NCBI RefSeq assembly: GCF_004798865.1
Contig: NW_025336481.1
Location: 41,484,570-41,548,569 of the forward strand
Reading direction: 5' to 3'
DNA length: 64,000 bases
Source of the DNA: Varanus komodoensis
Taxonomy: Eukaryota; Chordata; Lepidosauria; Squamata; Varanidae
This document shows, piece after piece, positions 35,311 to 46,814 of this stretch. The notes under the pieces are model-generated. The model worked only from the letters and a program-made list of their open reading frames with translations, was not told where the DNA came from and made no database searches. How positions within the stretch are numbered: the first letter of the stretch is position 1; every line of letters begins with the position of its first letter. The translations under genes and the position numbers were made by a program.

Positions 35311-35490
35311 GACTGTAGACTACTTGCTCTGTCTCCACTTCCTCTACTTCCATGGAGAATGTGGCTCACAATGGCTTCTAGTCTTTATGGTAATAAAGTT
35401 GCAGGTAATAAACCTGCAACTTTAGAGGCAGTGTCCTGTTGCAGGCTTCCCAAAATAGACCTTTTGTCTAATCCAGAAGAATATTTGAAG
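35306..35490 (+). mobile_element. CR1 LINE 3' fragment, diverged
   Basis: It recalls CR1 tails through 'agactacttgctctgtctcc', 'acttccatggagaatg', 'gttgcaggcttccc' and 'cttttgtctaatccagaaga'. The same landmarks are clearer at 37790-37975. An exact 14-bp inverted pair around 35396-35423 (aagttgcaggtaat / cctgcaacttta) is present. Confidence 0.4.
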
Positions 35491-36957
35491 TTGACTTTGA
35501 TAGGCAGAGAGTTAGCCATTTCTGCCTATGGATTCAGTGTTCTACATGTTGCATCAATGTCATCATTATCCTGAGAACAAATTTGCAAGATTTAGCAAGA
35601 TCAGCCTGAAGGACAGTGACTTATTGGATCCCTAGATGAGCAGACACTGGAATCTTGGCTTCTCACCTCTTGCCTCAACATTACAGGCATTGCGCCACCT
35701 TTTTCCTTCGTGTAAGTATTGGTGCAAAAGGTAAGCACAATATGTTTACCTAACTCTCCCTTGAGGCTCAGTTGAACTGGTTGAAGCCATCTATGCATTC
35801 CCTTTCTCTGTTGCCCACCAGCTCTCTTCCAGAGAGGTGAGGCATCAAAAAAATGAAAGGTGTCTGGTGCTGGAAAAGTGGAAGAGCCACATGACAGGTA
35901 AGAACGTAGAAGGAGATCTGGGTGTGCTAGTTTAGAAGGTGGTGCAATGTCAGATAAAGCACCTTGAGTGATTGCTTACTATCTCCAGCTTCTACAGAAA
36001 TGGAGATATTCTGGAACATGTTGTGCTTGCTCACAACTTAGGCTCCTGGGTTTCAGCTACCTTTAATGTCCTTCCCCAGCCTTCCCAAAACTAGTGTCCT
36101 CTAGATTGTACTAGAATACAATTCCCATAATGCCCAGGAACTGAGCAACTTTGCCTCTCTGTATCAATTACCGGCCATGATCAGCTGGAGGGTTCTATTG
36201 CATGCATGTCCTGTTGCTTCTATGCCCATGTTCCCAAGACAAGCCTTTGGTCTGACCCAGAAGAATCTTAGTTTCTATAGAAGCAGGAGATATCAACCAA
36301 TTTCACAGCAAGAAGTGGCTTTAGTCTTGACAACACATCACCTTATAAACAAATGCAGCCTGGTCTTCTTTTACATTTATATTCTTGTGTACCTCTTCTA
36401 CTTTTCCATCTCTAGGATTAACCTCCCATAATCTTCAGACAGTATGGCTACCAGTTTGTGGAAAGCTATCCTAAACTATACTGGTTTCAGATGTTGGTCA
36501 TGCCCTAACATGCGCCAAACAATCTAGCAGTAGGGATTGGGTCCACTTCTCCTACAGTGCAGCGTTCCTAGTTAGCTACCTCAGACTCTGAATCTGGACC
36601 GAAGACAAGATGGTGTTGGAACGCTTGGCTGAATGTCCATGGTTAAGGAGCTGTGAGATAAGCCAAGCACCTGAACAGGGGGAAACCCTGGAATGGGGAG
36701 AGTCAGGGGTGAGCTATGTGACTTTATTAGCCCTATGGTCCAACAGCAAGTCAAAAGAGATCAATTAAGTAGCATCCGTCATTCCTGCCACCTGGCCTAC
36801 AAGCAGCATGAGCCTCCCTGGGGGTGGAATCAACTCTGGTGGGGGCAGCAGAGGGGAATTCAGGTTGGCATAGTCAAGAACTAACTTCACAATCAGAGGG
36901 TGTCAACTTGATGGGTGTCGCTTGCTAACAAGCTCTAACATAATAAAGATTGTAGTG
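35491..36957. other. Non-coding; one possible CR1 scrap
   Basis: No gene. 'caagcctttggtctgaccca' near 36240 may be a CR1 tail scrap. The rest is unassigned. Confidence 0.4.
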
Positions 36958-37150
36958 ACAACCTACATCCTCTGCCGTCCCCTTCTTCTTTCGCCATCTA
37001 TTGTTCCCAGCATTAGACTCTTCTCCAGGGAGTCCTTCCTTCTCATTAGGTGGCCAAAGTATTTGAGTTTCATCTTCAGGATCTGGCCTTCCAAAGAGCA
37101 GTCAGGGTTGATCTCCTCTAGGTTTGATCGCCTTGCATACCAGCCCTCAA
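36958..37150 (-). mobile_element. Bov-B (RTE) LINE fragment
   Basis: The plus strand reads 'catcctctgccgtccccttc', 'ggtggccaaagtatttgagt', 'ccaaagagcagtcagggttg' and 'atctcctctaggtttgatcg'. This is the complement of an internal Bov-B 3' segment, lacking the terminal (GTT)n part seen at 30895. Confidence 0.85.
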
Positions 37151-37789
37151 CAACTATCCCAAGTTTATTGGTTTCAGACGTTGATCATTCCCTAATTTAA
37201 ACCAAACAATCTAGCAAATTCTCCAGATGTGAAAGCAGTAAATGTTGGATGGGAGGATAATGTGATATCAGGGTATAGTGGCTGCTAAAAATATGCCATG
37301 CTGTATCCTCATGGAAAGTGGACACTACAGCCCAACCTTTAGGATAAATGTACCCATCTGACTTCATCGTTAGGTGACTGCAGTTTTGATCAACAGCTCT
37401 CATATAGGCCATGACCAACCACTGCAAAACAGGGCTTTCAGCAACCTGAATTTGCTTGCCATGAAGCCCTGTTAGAAAAGCAGCAGTTGCAGTGACCAGC
37501 AGCTTGGTAGTAAAGCAGGAGCTGAGGGGAACGCAGCTCCCTGCCCTGTTCCTCTTTGCAAACAGCTGTTCAGAACAATCCCTGTGTCTGTAAGAGAGCT
37601 CCACGAAGAGAGCCCTGGCAGATGAGATGGGGACACAAAAACGAACACACAGTGACCACTTGCATGCATGATTCCACATCAGTGCAGTAAACTAGTATCA
37701 CATAGCGCTTAGCATGGAGGAGACCAGCCAAGCCCCACCCAACCATGAGGCCCACTGGATCGCTTCGGACTAGCTGCTCTGTCTCCACT
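37151..37789. other. Non-coding, no recognised element
   Basis: Nothing named. The 160-codon minus frame at 37197-37679 has no recognisable domain. Confidence 0.4.
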
Positions 37790-37975
37790 GACTTCCATGG
37801 AAATGGCAGTGACCCATGGCTACCAGTCAGAGACAGTACACCTCCCTGCAGTCCCTGGGGAACACAAGTGGGAGAGCTCTGTTACTCTGTGTTTTACTTG
37901 TGGGCTTCTCACAGGCATCAGGTTGGCCGCTGTGGGAGCAGAAGGCTGGATGAGACAAGCCTTTGGTCCAGATCA
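37790..37975 (+). mobile_element. CR1 LINE 3' end
   Basis: Plus-strand CR1 landmarks: 'cttgtgggcttctcacaggc', 'atcaggttggccgctgtggg', 'gcagaaggctggatgaga', 'caagcctttggtccagatca'. Confidence 0.7.
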
Positions 37976-37999
37976 GTGTAACTCATTTTATATTCTTCA

Positions 38000-38095
38000 G
38001 AGGATAAATGGGCACGAGGACTACGTCTGCCCCTGTGCGGTCCTTGGAGGAAAGGCAGCATATAAATGTAATACATAAAATAAAATCCTTCAGTG
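38000..38095 (+). mobile_element. L2-like LINE 3' terminus
   Basis: The end pattern 'ggaaaggcagcatataaatg' followed by 'taatacataaaataaaat' is that of an L2-group tail. Confidence 0.4.
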
Positions 38096-38215
38096 GATGC
38101 TTATGTACTTAAGGACTTTTGCTTGTCTGGAGCATTTTTCATTGGAAGTATTTATTAAAGTCATCCATGAGCCACAGGATGCTGCGATTTCTGCCCAATA
38201 TTAAATAGTTTGGGT

Positions 38216-38961
38216 CAGTGCTTTTTTTGTAAGAAAAAAGGTGCTGGAACTCACATCTTGTCAATCTTTTATTTTAAAAATTATATATTCAGTTCTTAAC
38301 ATAAATTTAATTTATTGTATTTAAGGCAAATGTTCATAGAAAATTCCAAAGTTTTGCCCAATTCTTGTCCAACAAATCTTCTCGACTCCTTTCCCTGCTC
38401 TTAGTATCTATGTGTTCTGTCATTGTGTCTGTTAATATTTTGGCTTTTTTATTAGCAGGACCAGTGGTTGAGAAGTAATTAGTAATTTTTTTTCATTTTT
38501 AAATTTGGGGTCACACTTTACACTAAAAATTAAAAAAAGATTTTCAATTCACCAACTTTTAAAAAAATAAATTATTTACCTTTCGCATGTAATCAATCAC
38601 TGTACACACACCCACACACATCAGTTGTGTAACGAAACATAACGGTCGCTGCCCGCAGTAAGCACTCAGCGCATGACCACACAACCAATCACAAGCCACG
38701 CAGCACCACAAGCCGAGCAGCACCATCACAACCAGTGCGGACAAAGTACGCATGCATCAGACTCGACACACAAGCAGCCCTCATGCACCGTTTTAATTAT
38801 TTTGCCGCTGACCTGCTACGCTCGACAGGGCGATTCAACTCCACGTGGACCAAACATCAAATTTACTTTTAAATTTTAAAGTTACTTTTAAAACTTGGAA
38901 AATCCATCAAAAAAGGTGCCGGAACTCTGTTCCGGTGCGTTCTATGACAAAAAAAGCACTG
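38216..38961. mobile_element. Non-autonomous hAT element, copy 1 (746 bp)
   Basis: Terminal inverted repeats CAGTGCTTTTTTTGT (left) and its complement (right end ACAAAAAAAGCACTG) with further inverted similarity inside. It is flanked by a perfect 8-bp target duplication gtttgggt at 38208-38215 and 38962-38969, diagnostic of hAT transposition. There is no transposase frame. The interior has an AT-rich left half and a CpG-bearing segment at about 38640-38830. A sister copy lies at 43928-44330. Confidence 0.92.
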
Positions 38962-39029
38962 GTTTGGGTGATAGCAATGATAGGTTGTGCATAAGTATAA
39001 CAACTGTGACTGTAATGATCTAATGAAGC

Positions 39030-39310
39030 AAATTCTAGCTCAGTATCATCACTGGAGAAGACCCTAATACTAGGGAAAGCCCAAGGCAGAAGAAAAGAAG
39101 GACCAACTAGGAGCGGACGGAAGTCCATCCAGGAGCCACAGCCTTGAATTTAGAAGAGCTGAAATATGAGATGTATGGACTCTACCAAAGAAGCTGCAGA
39201 CTCAGATTTACAAGAACTGAGCAGGGCCGTCAAGAATAGGACATTCTGGAGGGCATCTTTCATAGGATCTCCATAAGCTGGAGATGAATTGATGGCAAAC
39301 AACAACTGCT
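39030..39310 (+). mobile_element. Bov-B/RTE-like LINE 3' end
   Basis: It contains 'ctggagaagaccctaatact', 'gaaggaccaactaggagcgg', 'gacattctggagggcatctt', 'tcataggatctccataag' and the end 'gatggcaaacaacaac'. This is the usual plus-strand terminus of squamate Bov-B-like elements, a different subfamily from the copy at 5499. Confidence 0.75.
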
Positions 39311-39529
39311 TATTTATCTTGCCCTTGTTCTGTGCCTCATCCCTTTCTCTGTGTCCCTGGTCCCTTGTTCTGTTCACAATTAATAAAATAATCCACTCTC
39401 AGTATCATAGCAGCTGCATAGCAAATTTGTGTCTTTTGCTATTAAGAGTATCTCGGGTGTGCACAGCTGCCGATGAAGGTTGTCAAGAATAACGTGATGG
39501 GCAAGAAACTAGCCAAGTGCGGGCTGGTA

Positions 39530-40480
39530 TACAGCCTCATTATAAGAAGCACATGTTTTAATGGCGATAGTCTATTAAGTTTTATCATCTAAAAATCAGT
39601 GACATTTGCAATAATTATTATTAATGGTTCAGGTTCTTGCTATTCCTATCTAAAGGAGACTTTATGGCTTAACTAACTAAAATAATCAGTGGCAAATGGT
39701 GTGTTACATTAGTCTAAATCATAAGCATGTTGGATATTCAACGTGTCCTTGCTATTTTTATAGATCCCTTATTGCATAGTAAATATGGCAACAGGAAGCA
39801 TATTTAGGGCCATAAGTTGCCTTTGAAGCCCTGGCAGAAATTTCCCTGAAACCATGGGGAGAATCAACATATTCATTTTCCAATCAACGTTCAAAATTGT
39901 TCTCGTAACTTTGGTTCGGCTCCATCATTGTATCTGTTCCTAAAAGAAATACAAAACACGGACGCTTCAGTCATTTGCACAGTGGAATAGGGAAGAAACC
40001 TCCAACATATATTACCAGACTCTAAAATAAGGAAGAACTTAATTTAAATTCACTCTTCAATGTTGCATTTGCTTATTCTGTGCAGTGTATCTGCTGACAG
40101 CATAAGACATATTCATCTTCCCTTATACTAGCCCCAGACCTTTTACTAAGTCACTTGTGGCTCCGTGCATTTCTCCATCTTTAAGTGAGTCATAAAGGGC
40201 ACTGGTAATTCATGAATATAATGTATCCTCTGTCAGAGCATTGGAGCTCACATTTTTTTCCCAGGGTGTTCTGCCTCAACTGATGTGTAATTTGGAAATT
40301 GATCTCTTCTATTGTGGCTAAAAATAAAGCTGTAGGGAAAAGGTTTTGTCCACACCTTTGGCACTTTTTACTGTGTCGATTTTAAAGGTCTGATTCACTG
40401 ACCTTATGCAGCAGTAAAATGAGGGTCTTGCAAGGCATGTGATGACCACGGTGTCAACTTAATGTCTTTTGTGGCATATG
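39530..40480. promoter_or_regulatory. Candidate conserved non-coding block (unverified)
   Basis: Nearly 1 kb without recognisable repeats: 'gcaataattattattaatgg', 'cttattgcatagtaaatatg', 'tggtaattcatgaatataat', 'gtgtaatttggaaattgatc'. Rich in TAAT/ATTA cores, even composition, no open frame. By appearance this is the longest enhancer-like block in the window. Only alignment can confirm it. Confidence 0.38.
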
Positions 40481-41105
40481 CTTTGCATCTTCTTTGCTAG
40501 CCAACCAGCACCATGGATGGGCCTGCAAAGGTCAATGCACAGAGTCACACTTTTGGAGAGCGAGTGAGGGCTTTGCTCCAGCCCAGAGGAGATCCAGCTT
40601 CAGATGTGATTCTGGCTTGGAGGGAGAAGACCTGGGGACGGGTGCAGCCAGTCCTCTGCAGTGAGAAGAGGCCACCAAAATGAAGGCCTCTGCTTACCTT
40701 CAGGGCCATCACCTGGCAGCCGGGCGGAAGGATGGGAGCCCTGCAGGAAGGGATACAGCAGGGATGTCTCCTTCAATCCACTGTCAGAAGAGGGCAAGGC
40801 AGAGACACCCAGGTGAGAGAGGGCTTCCCTTCCAGGAGAACAGTGCCCAGGAGCCACTCCCCTGGATAAAACCTTGCACAGTTGTGGGCAGCCCTTGTAG
40901 GGACAACTCCCCACAATCTGGAAAGCTTCCAGCCTTCTCCGAAATAGGGGTGTTGTGGGCACTGGCTTGGTGAGCAGGTGCTGCCTGTCCCACTCTGTTC
41001 CTGCTCTTCCTGGCTGGACCTTTTGGCATGGGACTTTCTCTGTCATTGCCTCTGCTGATCTTGATTGCATCTATGAAGGCTTCTTGCTCATGACTAGAGT
41101 TACTG
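40481..41105. other. GC-rich non-coding stretch
   Basis: No gene recognised. Two overlapping minus frames of 130-156 codons at 40600-41173 occur because the stretch is GC-rich; no domain or splice architecture was recognised. Confidence 0.4.
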
Positions 41106-41336
41106 AGAGCCAGTGTGGTGTCGTGGTGAGGATGCTGGACTGGGACTCGGGAGATCCAGGTTCGAGTCCCCACTTGCCTTGAAGCTTACTGGGTGATCCG
41201 GGCCAGTCACTGCTTCTCAGCTGGAGCTACCTCACAGGGTTGCTGTGAAGAATCAGGCAAGAGGAGGGGGACCAGGTAAATCACTCCGGACTTAGGAATA
41301 GGAAAATGAGGAGGAGGAGGAAGAAGAAGGTATCAA
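41106..41336 (+). mobile_element. tRNA-derived SINE, first of a head-to-tail pair
   Basis: It begins 'gagccagtgtggtgtcgtgg', has a well-preserved B box GGTTCGAGTCC near 41160, then 'gggtgatccgggccagtcac' and 'ctcacagggttgctgtga'. It ends in a GAGGAG/GAAGAAG-rich tail at 41311-41331. Confidence 0.85.
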
Positions 41337-41344
41337 TTATAATT

Positions 41345-41576
41345 GTCAGTGTGATGCAGTTGTTAGACTGGGACTCAGATACTCAGACATCCAGGTTCCA
41401 GTCCTCACTTGAAATGCAGTTCACTGGGTGTCTTTGAGCCAGTCATGGACTCTTAGCCTAACTTACTTCACAGGGATATTGTGAGGATAAAAGATTATGT
41501 ACTCTTGTACTCTCTTGAGTTCCTTGCAAGAAAAAAGTAAATGGGCTATAAAAGTAATATAACAATAATGATCACA
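41345..41576 (+). mobile_element. tRNA-derived SINE, second of the pair
   Basis: It begins 'gtcagtgtgatgcagttgtt', with a decayed B box (GGTTCCAGTCC near 41395), 'gccagtcatggactcttag', 'cttacttcacagggatatt' and the terminus 'gggctataaaagtaatat'. It is more diverged than the SINE just upstream, so older. Confidence 0.8.
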
Positions 41577-42589
41577 CTGCAATAGAGGGTTTATTGGAAC
41601 TCTTACCTAGGAGGTCAAGTCAGGACAGGTGGCTAGCTCCCCATCTTCAACTCCTCTGCTTTCCTTCTAAATATGCATCTGACTGCCAAGTAATGGCAGT
41701 CCTTCTATCAGATTGGGCTCAAAATCTGGCTCAAATAGATTCTGTGTTAGGGAGCAGGATCGTCGCGATGATCCAGGAAGGTATGTGTGGGACGGTCTTA
41801 GGAGGGACTCCCTGGGAACCTTTGCCTTGGCCATCCAAAGCGGAAATGAAACTGGCTTGACCAGAAATGGGGAGGATCGGAACCGCCAGTGGCAGACCGT
41901 GATGTCCTCACCATGCAGCCCTCGTCCACCCAAGGTGAAAATGGGTAGAGAAAGCAGGAATCCTGGGAGGTGGGAGGACCGTACTAGGCATGGAACTCCT
42001 GAATTTGACTCTCCTTCACCCGCACTGCCAGCCCAAGGATTTTTCCTGCCAGAGGACAAAACAACGCCCTCTCCCATTCCATGTGAAAAATCTACCTGGA
42101 CTGATTATCTTTCCTCACCACTGGCAATGGGTACCATACCTGAATACCGCCATCCAAGTTAGGAAGCCAAGTGGACCTCTCCTCTCTCCTCTCTCCACTT
42201 TTTCCAACCTCCCAGCATCTACTGCTTGGGGCAGCTGCCCAAAGGGAGCCAGACAGCCATAGCCTGCCAAACAGTAAGAAAAGGGGCACTTTACTTCCTG
42301 TTCCATCCTCCAGTCCACTTAAAAGGCCACAGTGGGCAAGTGCCTGTATACACATCCCTCCACATGCTTCTGAATCATCACAGAAAGCAAAAAGACCCAA
42401 GTCAGCTCAGAGGAATTTGCACCTGCTAGGAAAGCAGGCTCAGATGCTCAGAGACTTAAGGGGGAGTTGCTTGCAATGGAGCAAACACCTTCTCTGCATC
42501 TACCTGATCGTTTGAAGCTCTGCGAGCAATTTTCTGGGCCCCACCTGATCTGCCTAATACAGATTCTGCAGAACAAAACGCCTTGCTGC
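41577..42589. other. Non-coding, no recognised element
   Basis: GC-moderate sequence with several long overlapping open frames (up to 149 codons) on both strands, none with a recognisable domain. Confidence 0.4.
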
Positions 42590-43080
42590 CATTACAGGCC
42601 CTGAAAGCATCCTCTTTGATAATTGAGGCTGTTAATCAGTGCTAGCGATTTTCTCACTGTTCTCTTCCTATATAACTGACAGTCGTTGGAAAACACACAC
42701 ACATCCTACTTCGAGGGGATATCAATTATGGTGTATCTCAGACAGGAGCGAAATGGAAAAAACCTGCAAGAGCCAAAGGCCAGGAAGGAGCGGGTCTGGA
42801 TGGCCATCATGGGAATACCTTTCTGAATGAGCGCACCAAAATTGGTACTTGAGTGATCACATTGTTTTGAGAGAGGGAGAAGGAGGGAGAATTGTACGAA
42901 GTCCCAAACACTCAGTTTTTTCAGCATGGCCTCCGTCTTTATAAATATGCTCGTCGCAACAGAAGTGTTCTTTTGGCAACGATCATCTTGAACTGCCGAA
43001 AGCACGTGTTCCTGAAGTGGCCATTGCATTGATGGAATGTATGGCACATATTGAGTGGAAGCCATTAACATTCTCCTAAT
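42590..43080. promoter_or_regulatory. Candidate conserved non-coding element (unverified)
   Basis: A repeat-free stretch with 'ctttgataattgaggctgtt', 'aatcagtgctagcgattttc' and, further right, 'ttataaatatgctcgtcgca' and 'ccattgcattgatggaatg'. No coding signature. Inference from texture only. Confidence 0.28.
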
Positions 43081-43739
43081 TACTCTGCACGAAAACAAAC
43101 CAAAATGAATCTGCCTGGTTTCGGTTCAGCGGTTAACGGCGCTCCCATTCGGAGGAATGCTAAGGAAGTCCAGTGCAGCTCGGCAGCCGGACCACTTCGC
43201 TTTGCAGACCGCATGGAGACTTTACGCTGACTGGCCCGGCCCCCACATATGGAAAAGCCACTGTGCATGGAGCTGCAGCCTGTGTGTGCGTGTGTAGCAT
43301 ACAAATGAAAGGGATGCAGTACTGAAGGCCATGCCTTCACCTATATGTTTCCCCATAGTGACTTGCCCACAGGCCACGTTTCCCAGTTCCTGTTGTACAT
43401 AAATGTTATGCATTTTACTTTTATGCTACTTAACGAACTATTAAACATCTAAAATGTCTAAGTAATTGACAGCATCCCAGGTTTTGTTCCTGCACGGTTT
43501 GACTCACGCACTGACACGATAGGCAAATGTTGTCTGAGTGCTGTCTAAATGTGCAAGGAAGGAGTAGCTAGTGAACAACGGCTCTGGGACATGGGAAGCT
43601 TGTGTGAACCCATGTCCCAGAGCTGCTAATGTGATGACCCACACGCAAGGGCTGAGTATGGGCTGAGTTTGGGTTGTTGAGGAAACATGGGTTATGGTAC
43701 TGTGTTAACCCAGCTGAGATGACATAAGATAAGGGAGGC

Positions 43740-44545
43740 TCCGATGGTGGGGAAAAAGAGAAGACAATTTCTGTGGTGACCCCCCAATTATGGAATGAGC
43801 TCCCCACTGAGGCCCACCTGGCACCAACTTTACGATCCTTTTTGTGCCAGATAAAGACCAGCCTCTCCTGCTGGACATTTATTTAGTTACTGGGCCCACT
43901 GCTTTTTAGACAGGGACTAACTAGATCCAGTGCTTTTTTGGTTAAAAAAAAGGTGCTGGAACTCACATCTTGGGGTCACACTTTTACACTAAAAAAGATT
44001 TTCAATTCACCAACTTTTTTTTGAAATAGAAACTTATTTACCTCTTGCATGTAGCCAGTCACTCTACACACACTTAAACATAATGGTCACCGCCGGCAGT
44101 AAGCCCTCAGCATGCGGCCACACGACCAGTCCCAAGCCGAGCAGCATCCCAAGCCGAGCAGCGCCCTCACAATCAGCGCCGACACACAAGCAGCCCGCAG
44201 GCACTATGTTAATGATTTTTGCCGCCGATCTGCTACACCCAACAGGGCGATTCACAATCACTTGGAAAAATCCATCAAAAAATGGTGCAGGACCGCCATT
44301 CTGGTGCGTTCTATGACAAAAAAAGTCCTGACTAGATCTTGTTAACATATAATTTTGGTTTTTCTCTTTTGTATTTGGTTTTAAATTTGGCCTGCCAACT
44401 TTTAAATGATGTTTTAATATGTTGGGTATATTTTATATCGGGTATATTTTACATTATGTTTAAATGTGTTGCTGTGAACTGCCCAGAGAGCTTCAGCTGA
44501 TGGGTGGTATAGAAATGAAATAAGTAATAACAAGCCAGGGTGAAC
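43740..44545 (+). mobile_element. L2 LINE 3' region interrupted by a hAT element
   Basis: Left part (43740-43927): 'ccccccaattatggaatgag', 'ctccccactgaggcccacct', 'ggcaccaactttacg', the L2 tail. Right part (44339-44545): an AT-rich 3' UTR ending 'gaactgcccagagagc...ggtggtatagaaatgaaataa'. The interrupting element is a hAT with a target duplication. Confidence 0.85.
43928..44330. mobile_element. Non-autonomous hAT element, copy 2 (403 bp)
   Basis: The same family as 38216-38961: left end CAGTGCTTTTTTGG and an inner 'ggtgctggaactcacatctt' in common, right end with 'ggtgcgttctatgacaaaaa'. The target duplication actagatc is perfect (43920-43927 and 44331-44338). Relative to copy 1 it lacks about 260 bp after the left end and about 50 bp near the right end. 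The right terminus reads AGTCCTG, one of the few diverged bases in the terminal repeat. Confidence 0.9.
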
Positions 44546-45604
44546 AACCCACAGTTCGCAACCCAACAACAAACCATGGATTCTCCTTATGGGGTGTTTA
44601 CAGTTAAGAGGTCAAAGCTTGTTGGCACAGATAGGTTCCAAACCACACAGCCCTGCTGCAGCAACAATCCACAGTTGAATAACAGCCTATACTCATCCCA
44701 CCCTGTGAGTCAAGCCATCAACTCATCCAAGCTCTTCAGGGCTTCAGGGAGGCGACTTTATTTAGCCCTGTTGCAATAGGCCAGCAATGAAAGTAGGAAT
44801 GTTTTGGCGCACAAAGCGTGTGCTCTAGCCCTGCCTCCAAAGAGCACCAGTAAAAGAGGCAGAATCTCCCAAATGACCTTTAAATAGTCACCGGAAGCTG
44901 AAAGTTGACACAGGAGACTACCTTAGCATAAAGCTGCAGTAATCCCCTTCCTCCTTGTGTGAGAAACTTTGCCATGTGTCCAGGAGGCAAGAAGTATCAA
45001 TCAATCTATCTCATGCACTGGTTGCTCTCTCTGTGCCCCCAGAATTCCTCCTCTGGGTTCTGTCTGATATCTCATTGCACAGGGACCCAAGTGGGGCCCA
45101 CCTGGACTATATGCTTTCACAGGTCTTACACCTGCTGTCTTGCACAGGTCTTATGCAGCTTCCACACAGCAGTCTTGTCCATGGGGCAAGGCCATGAAAG
45201 TCCTTCATGAATATGGCCCTGCATGCAAAGGATTAATGCTCTGGAGGAATCTGTAGTGTAACTCCCAGATAGACTTGAGGACCCCCAGGGCTGCACTAAT
45301 TCAGCACAGCAGCTCATATTGGTAAGTACTGCTGAGGAATGGGTGAGTTGCATAGACAGAGAGGTAAGACAAGAACTGATGGGGAATGATGCCGCTTAGG
45401 ATTACGGGTTTTGTTTATTTTGCTTTGTTTTGTTTTGTTTTGCTTTGTTTGCATATTCTGTACACAAAAGTGATTTATTAACAACACCATCCTAAAGGAA
45501 ACTACAAGGGAGAATGCTACCTCGGAGGGAAAAAGAGCGCTGCTTAAATTTTTGTTCCAATTCTATGATCACAGGTAGCATATGATTTAAGACAGGGGCA
45601 GATG
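44546..45604. other. Non-coding; T/G-rich pentamer patch
   Basis: No gene. A (TTTTG)n-like patch with interspersed GCTTTG occurs at 45408-45451. The rest is unassigned. Confidence 0.45.
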
Positions 45605-45720
45605 AATGGCTGAGCTTCACACATGTTGGACTGTCAATCAGTCCCAGCCAGCGTGGCCCATTGTCAGGGATCATGGAACTTGTAATCCAAGGCATTTGGC
45701 AGTGCCTACCAAGTTGCCAA
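45605..45720. mobile_element. Short palindromic MITE-like repeat
   Basis: Contains 'cccagccagcgtggccca', 'ttgtcagggatcatggaac', 'ttgtaatccaaggcatttgg', the same short family as 9670-9785. Degenerate inverted ends; superfamily not determined. Confidence 0.55.
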
Positions 45721-46814
45721 CCCCAAAGTAAGAACTGATTCAGAAACGGAAGAATGAATGAGCACCCTGAAGAAAGACCCTCGCCATCTTGATGCTGTGA
45801 GTCCCTTTGTGGAAGTATGAAGAAAAATACTTCGCAGCCTCGCCCTCACCTGCAGGTTTTGCACTAAAGCAGTCAGTTCATGTATTTGGGTCCACGTATT
45901 TGACACTGGCTGCCCTCAGGGTGCAAGCCTTTAAAAAGTGCTTGTTTCTGAATTCCCTCACAGGGCAAAGCAAGGGGACAGCGCTCTTTAGCCTGCAGGC
46001 CAAATTCCATTTTGCAGGTACTCTTGAAGGTGGGGGGGGGGGACATAAAATTGGTGAGAGGAGAGCAAAGGTGAACAGGGCTGGGCCAAGTGGCAGACTT
46101 TTTCTGTAAGCGCTTAAGCTGACACTTCGGAGGTATTTCTCTCCTCTACAATGGGGAGAGAGGCACAAGAGCTGGGAAATGTCCAAAGAAGCAGTAGTCA
46201 GGCAAAGAGGGAAGGCTCGATTTTGCTGCTTGGCCTGAGGTTCTTCACCCCAGTCATAAAAAGTCAACTATGGCTTGTACCCCATAATTCCAGTGGTGGG
46301 GCCTTGTATATTGCAATGGAGAGAACTTTCCATGCCATCGCTCTTCTTCGCAGAAGTGGCCCATCCTTGGGCAGCCTTCTCCAAGCCAAGGGCAGGGTGG
46401 GGAAGGCGGTCCTTGGGCTCGGTCCTTCAGCTCGAGCCCCCAAATCACAGCAGGCCTCCTCTTGCTTCTCATGTCTGCTCCTTTCTCCAGGGATCCCACG
46501 CTTTCCTCAGTTATGTGCTGTCGCTGCTAGTCCTTAGTCCTCTCTGTCATGTCGCAATGCTCTTAATGTGCATCTGTGTGTAAATAGGTAGCTCTCCATC
46601 GTGCCAAAACAACCCCCAATAGTCCCCCCACCCAAAACCCTCGTGCCTTTTAAGCTTCCAAGAAGGGAAAAATTAAATACCCTACAACTTGGTATCACCT
46701 TCTGAGGTAAACATGAGAGCATCATCATCATCACATTTAACATTCTTCTGTACAAGCTACTGTTAGCAGAGAGAGATTTCTGCAGCAGTGTCTTAAGTCC
46801 TGAAAAAATGTTTT
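45721..46814. other. Non-coding, no recognised element
   Basis: A G-run lies at 46031-46042. Overlapping 100-130-codon frames occur on both strands with no family resemblance. Confidence 0.4.

Noticed and set aside
37197-37679. 160-codon minus-strand frame
   Set aside because: No domain, no splice context; length is not surprising in this composition.
41150-41175. B-box sequence GGTTCGAGTCC suggesting a tRNA gene
   Set aside because: It is the internal promoter of a SINE; the surrounding sequence does not fold as a complete tRNA.
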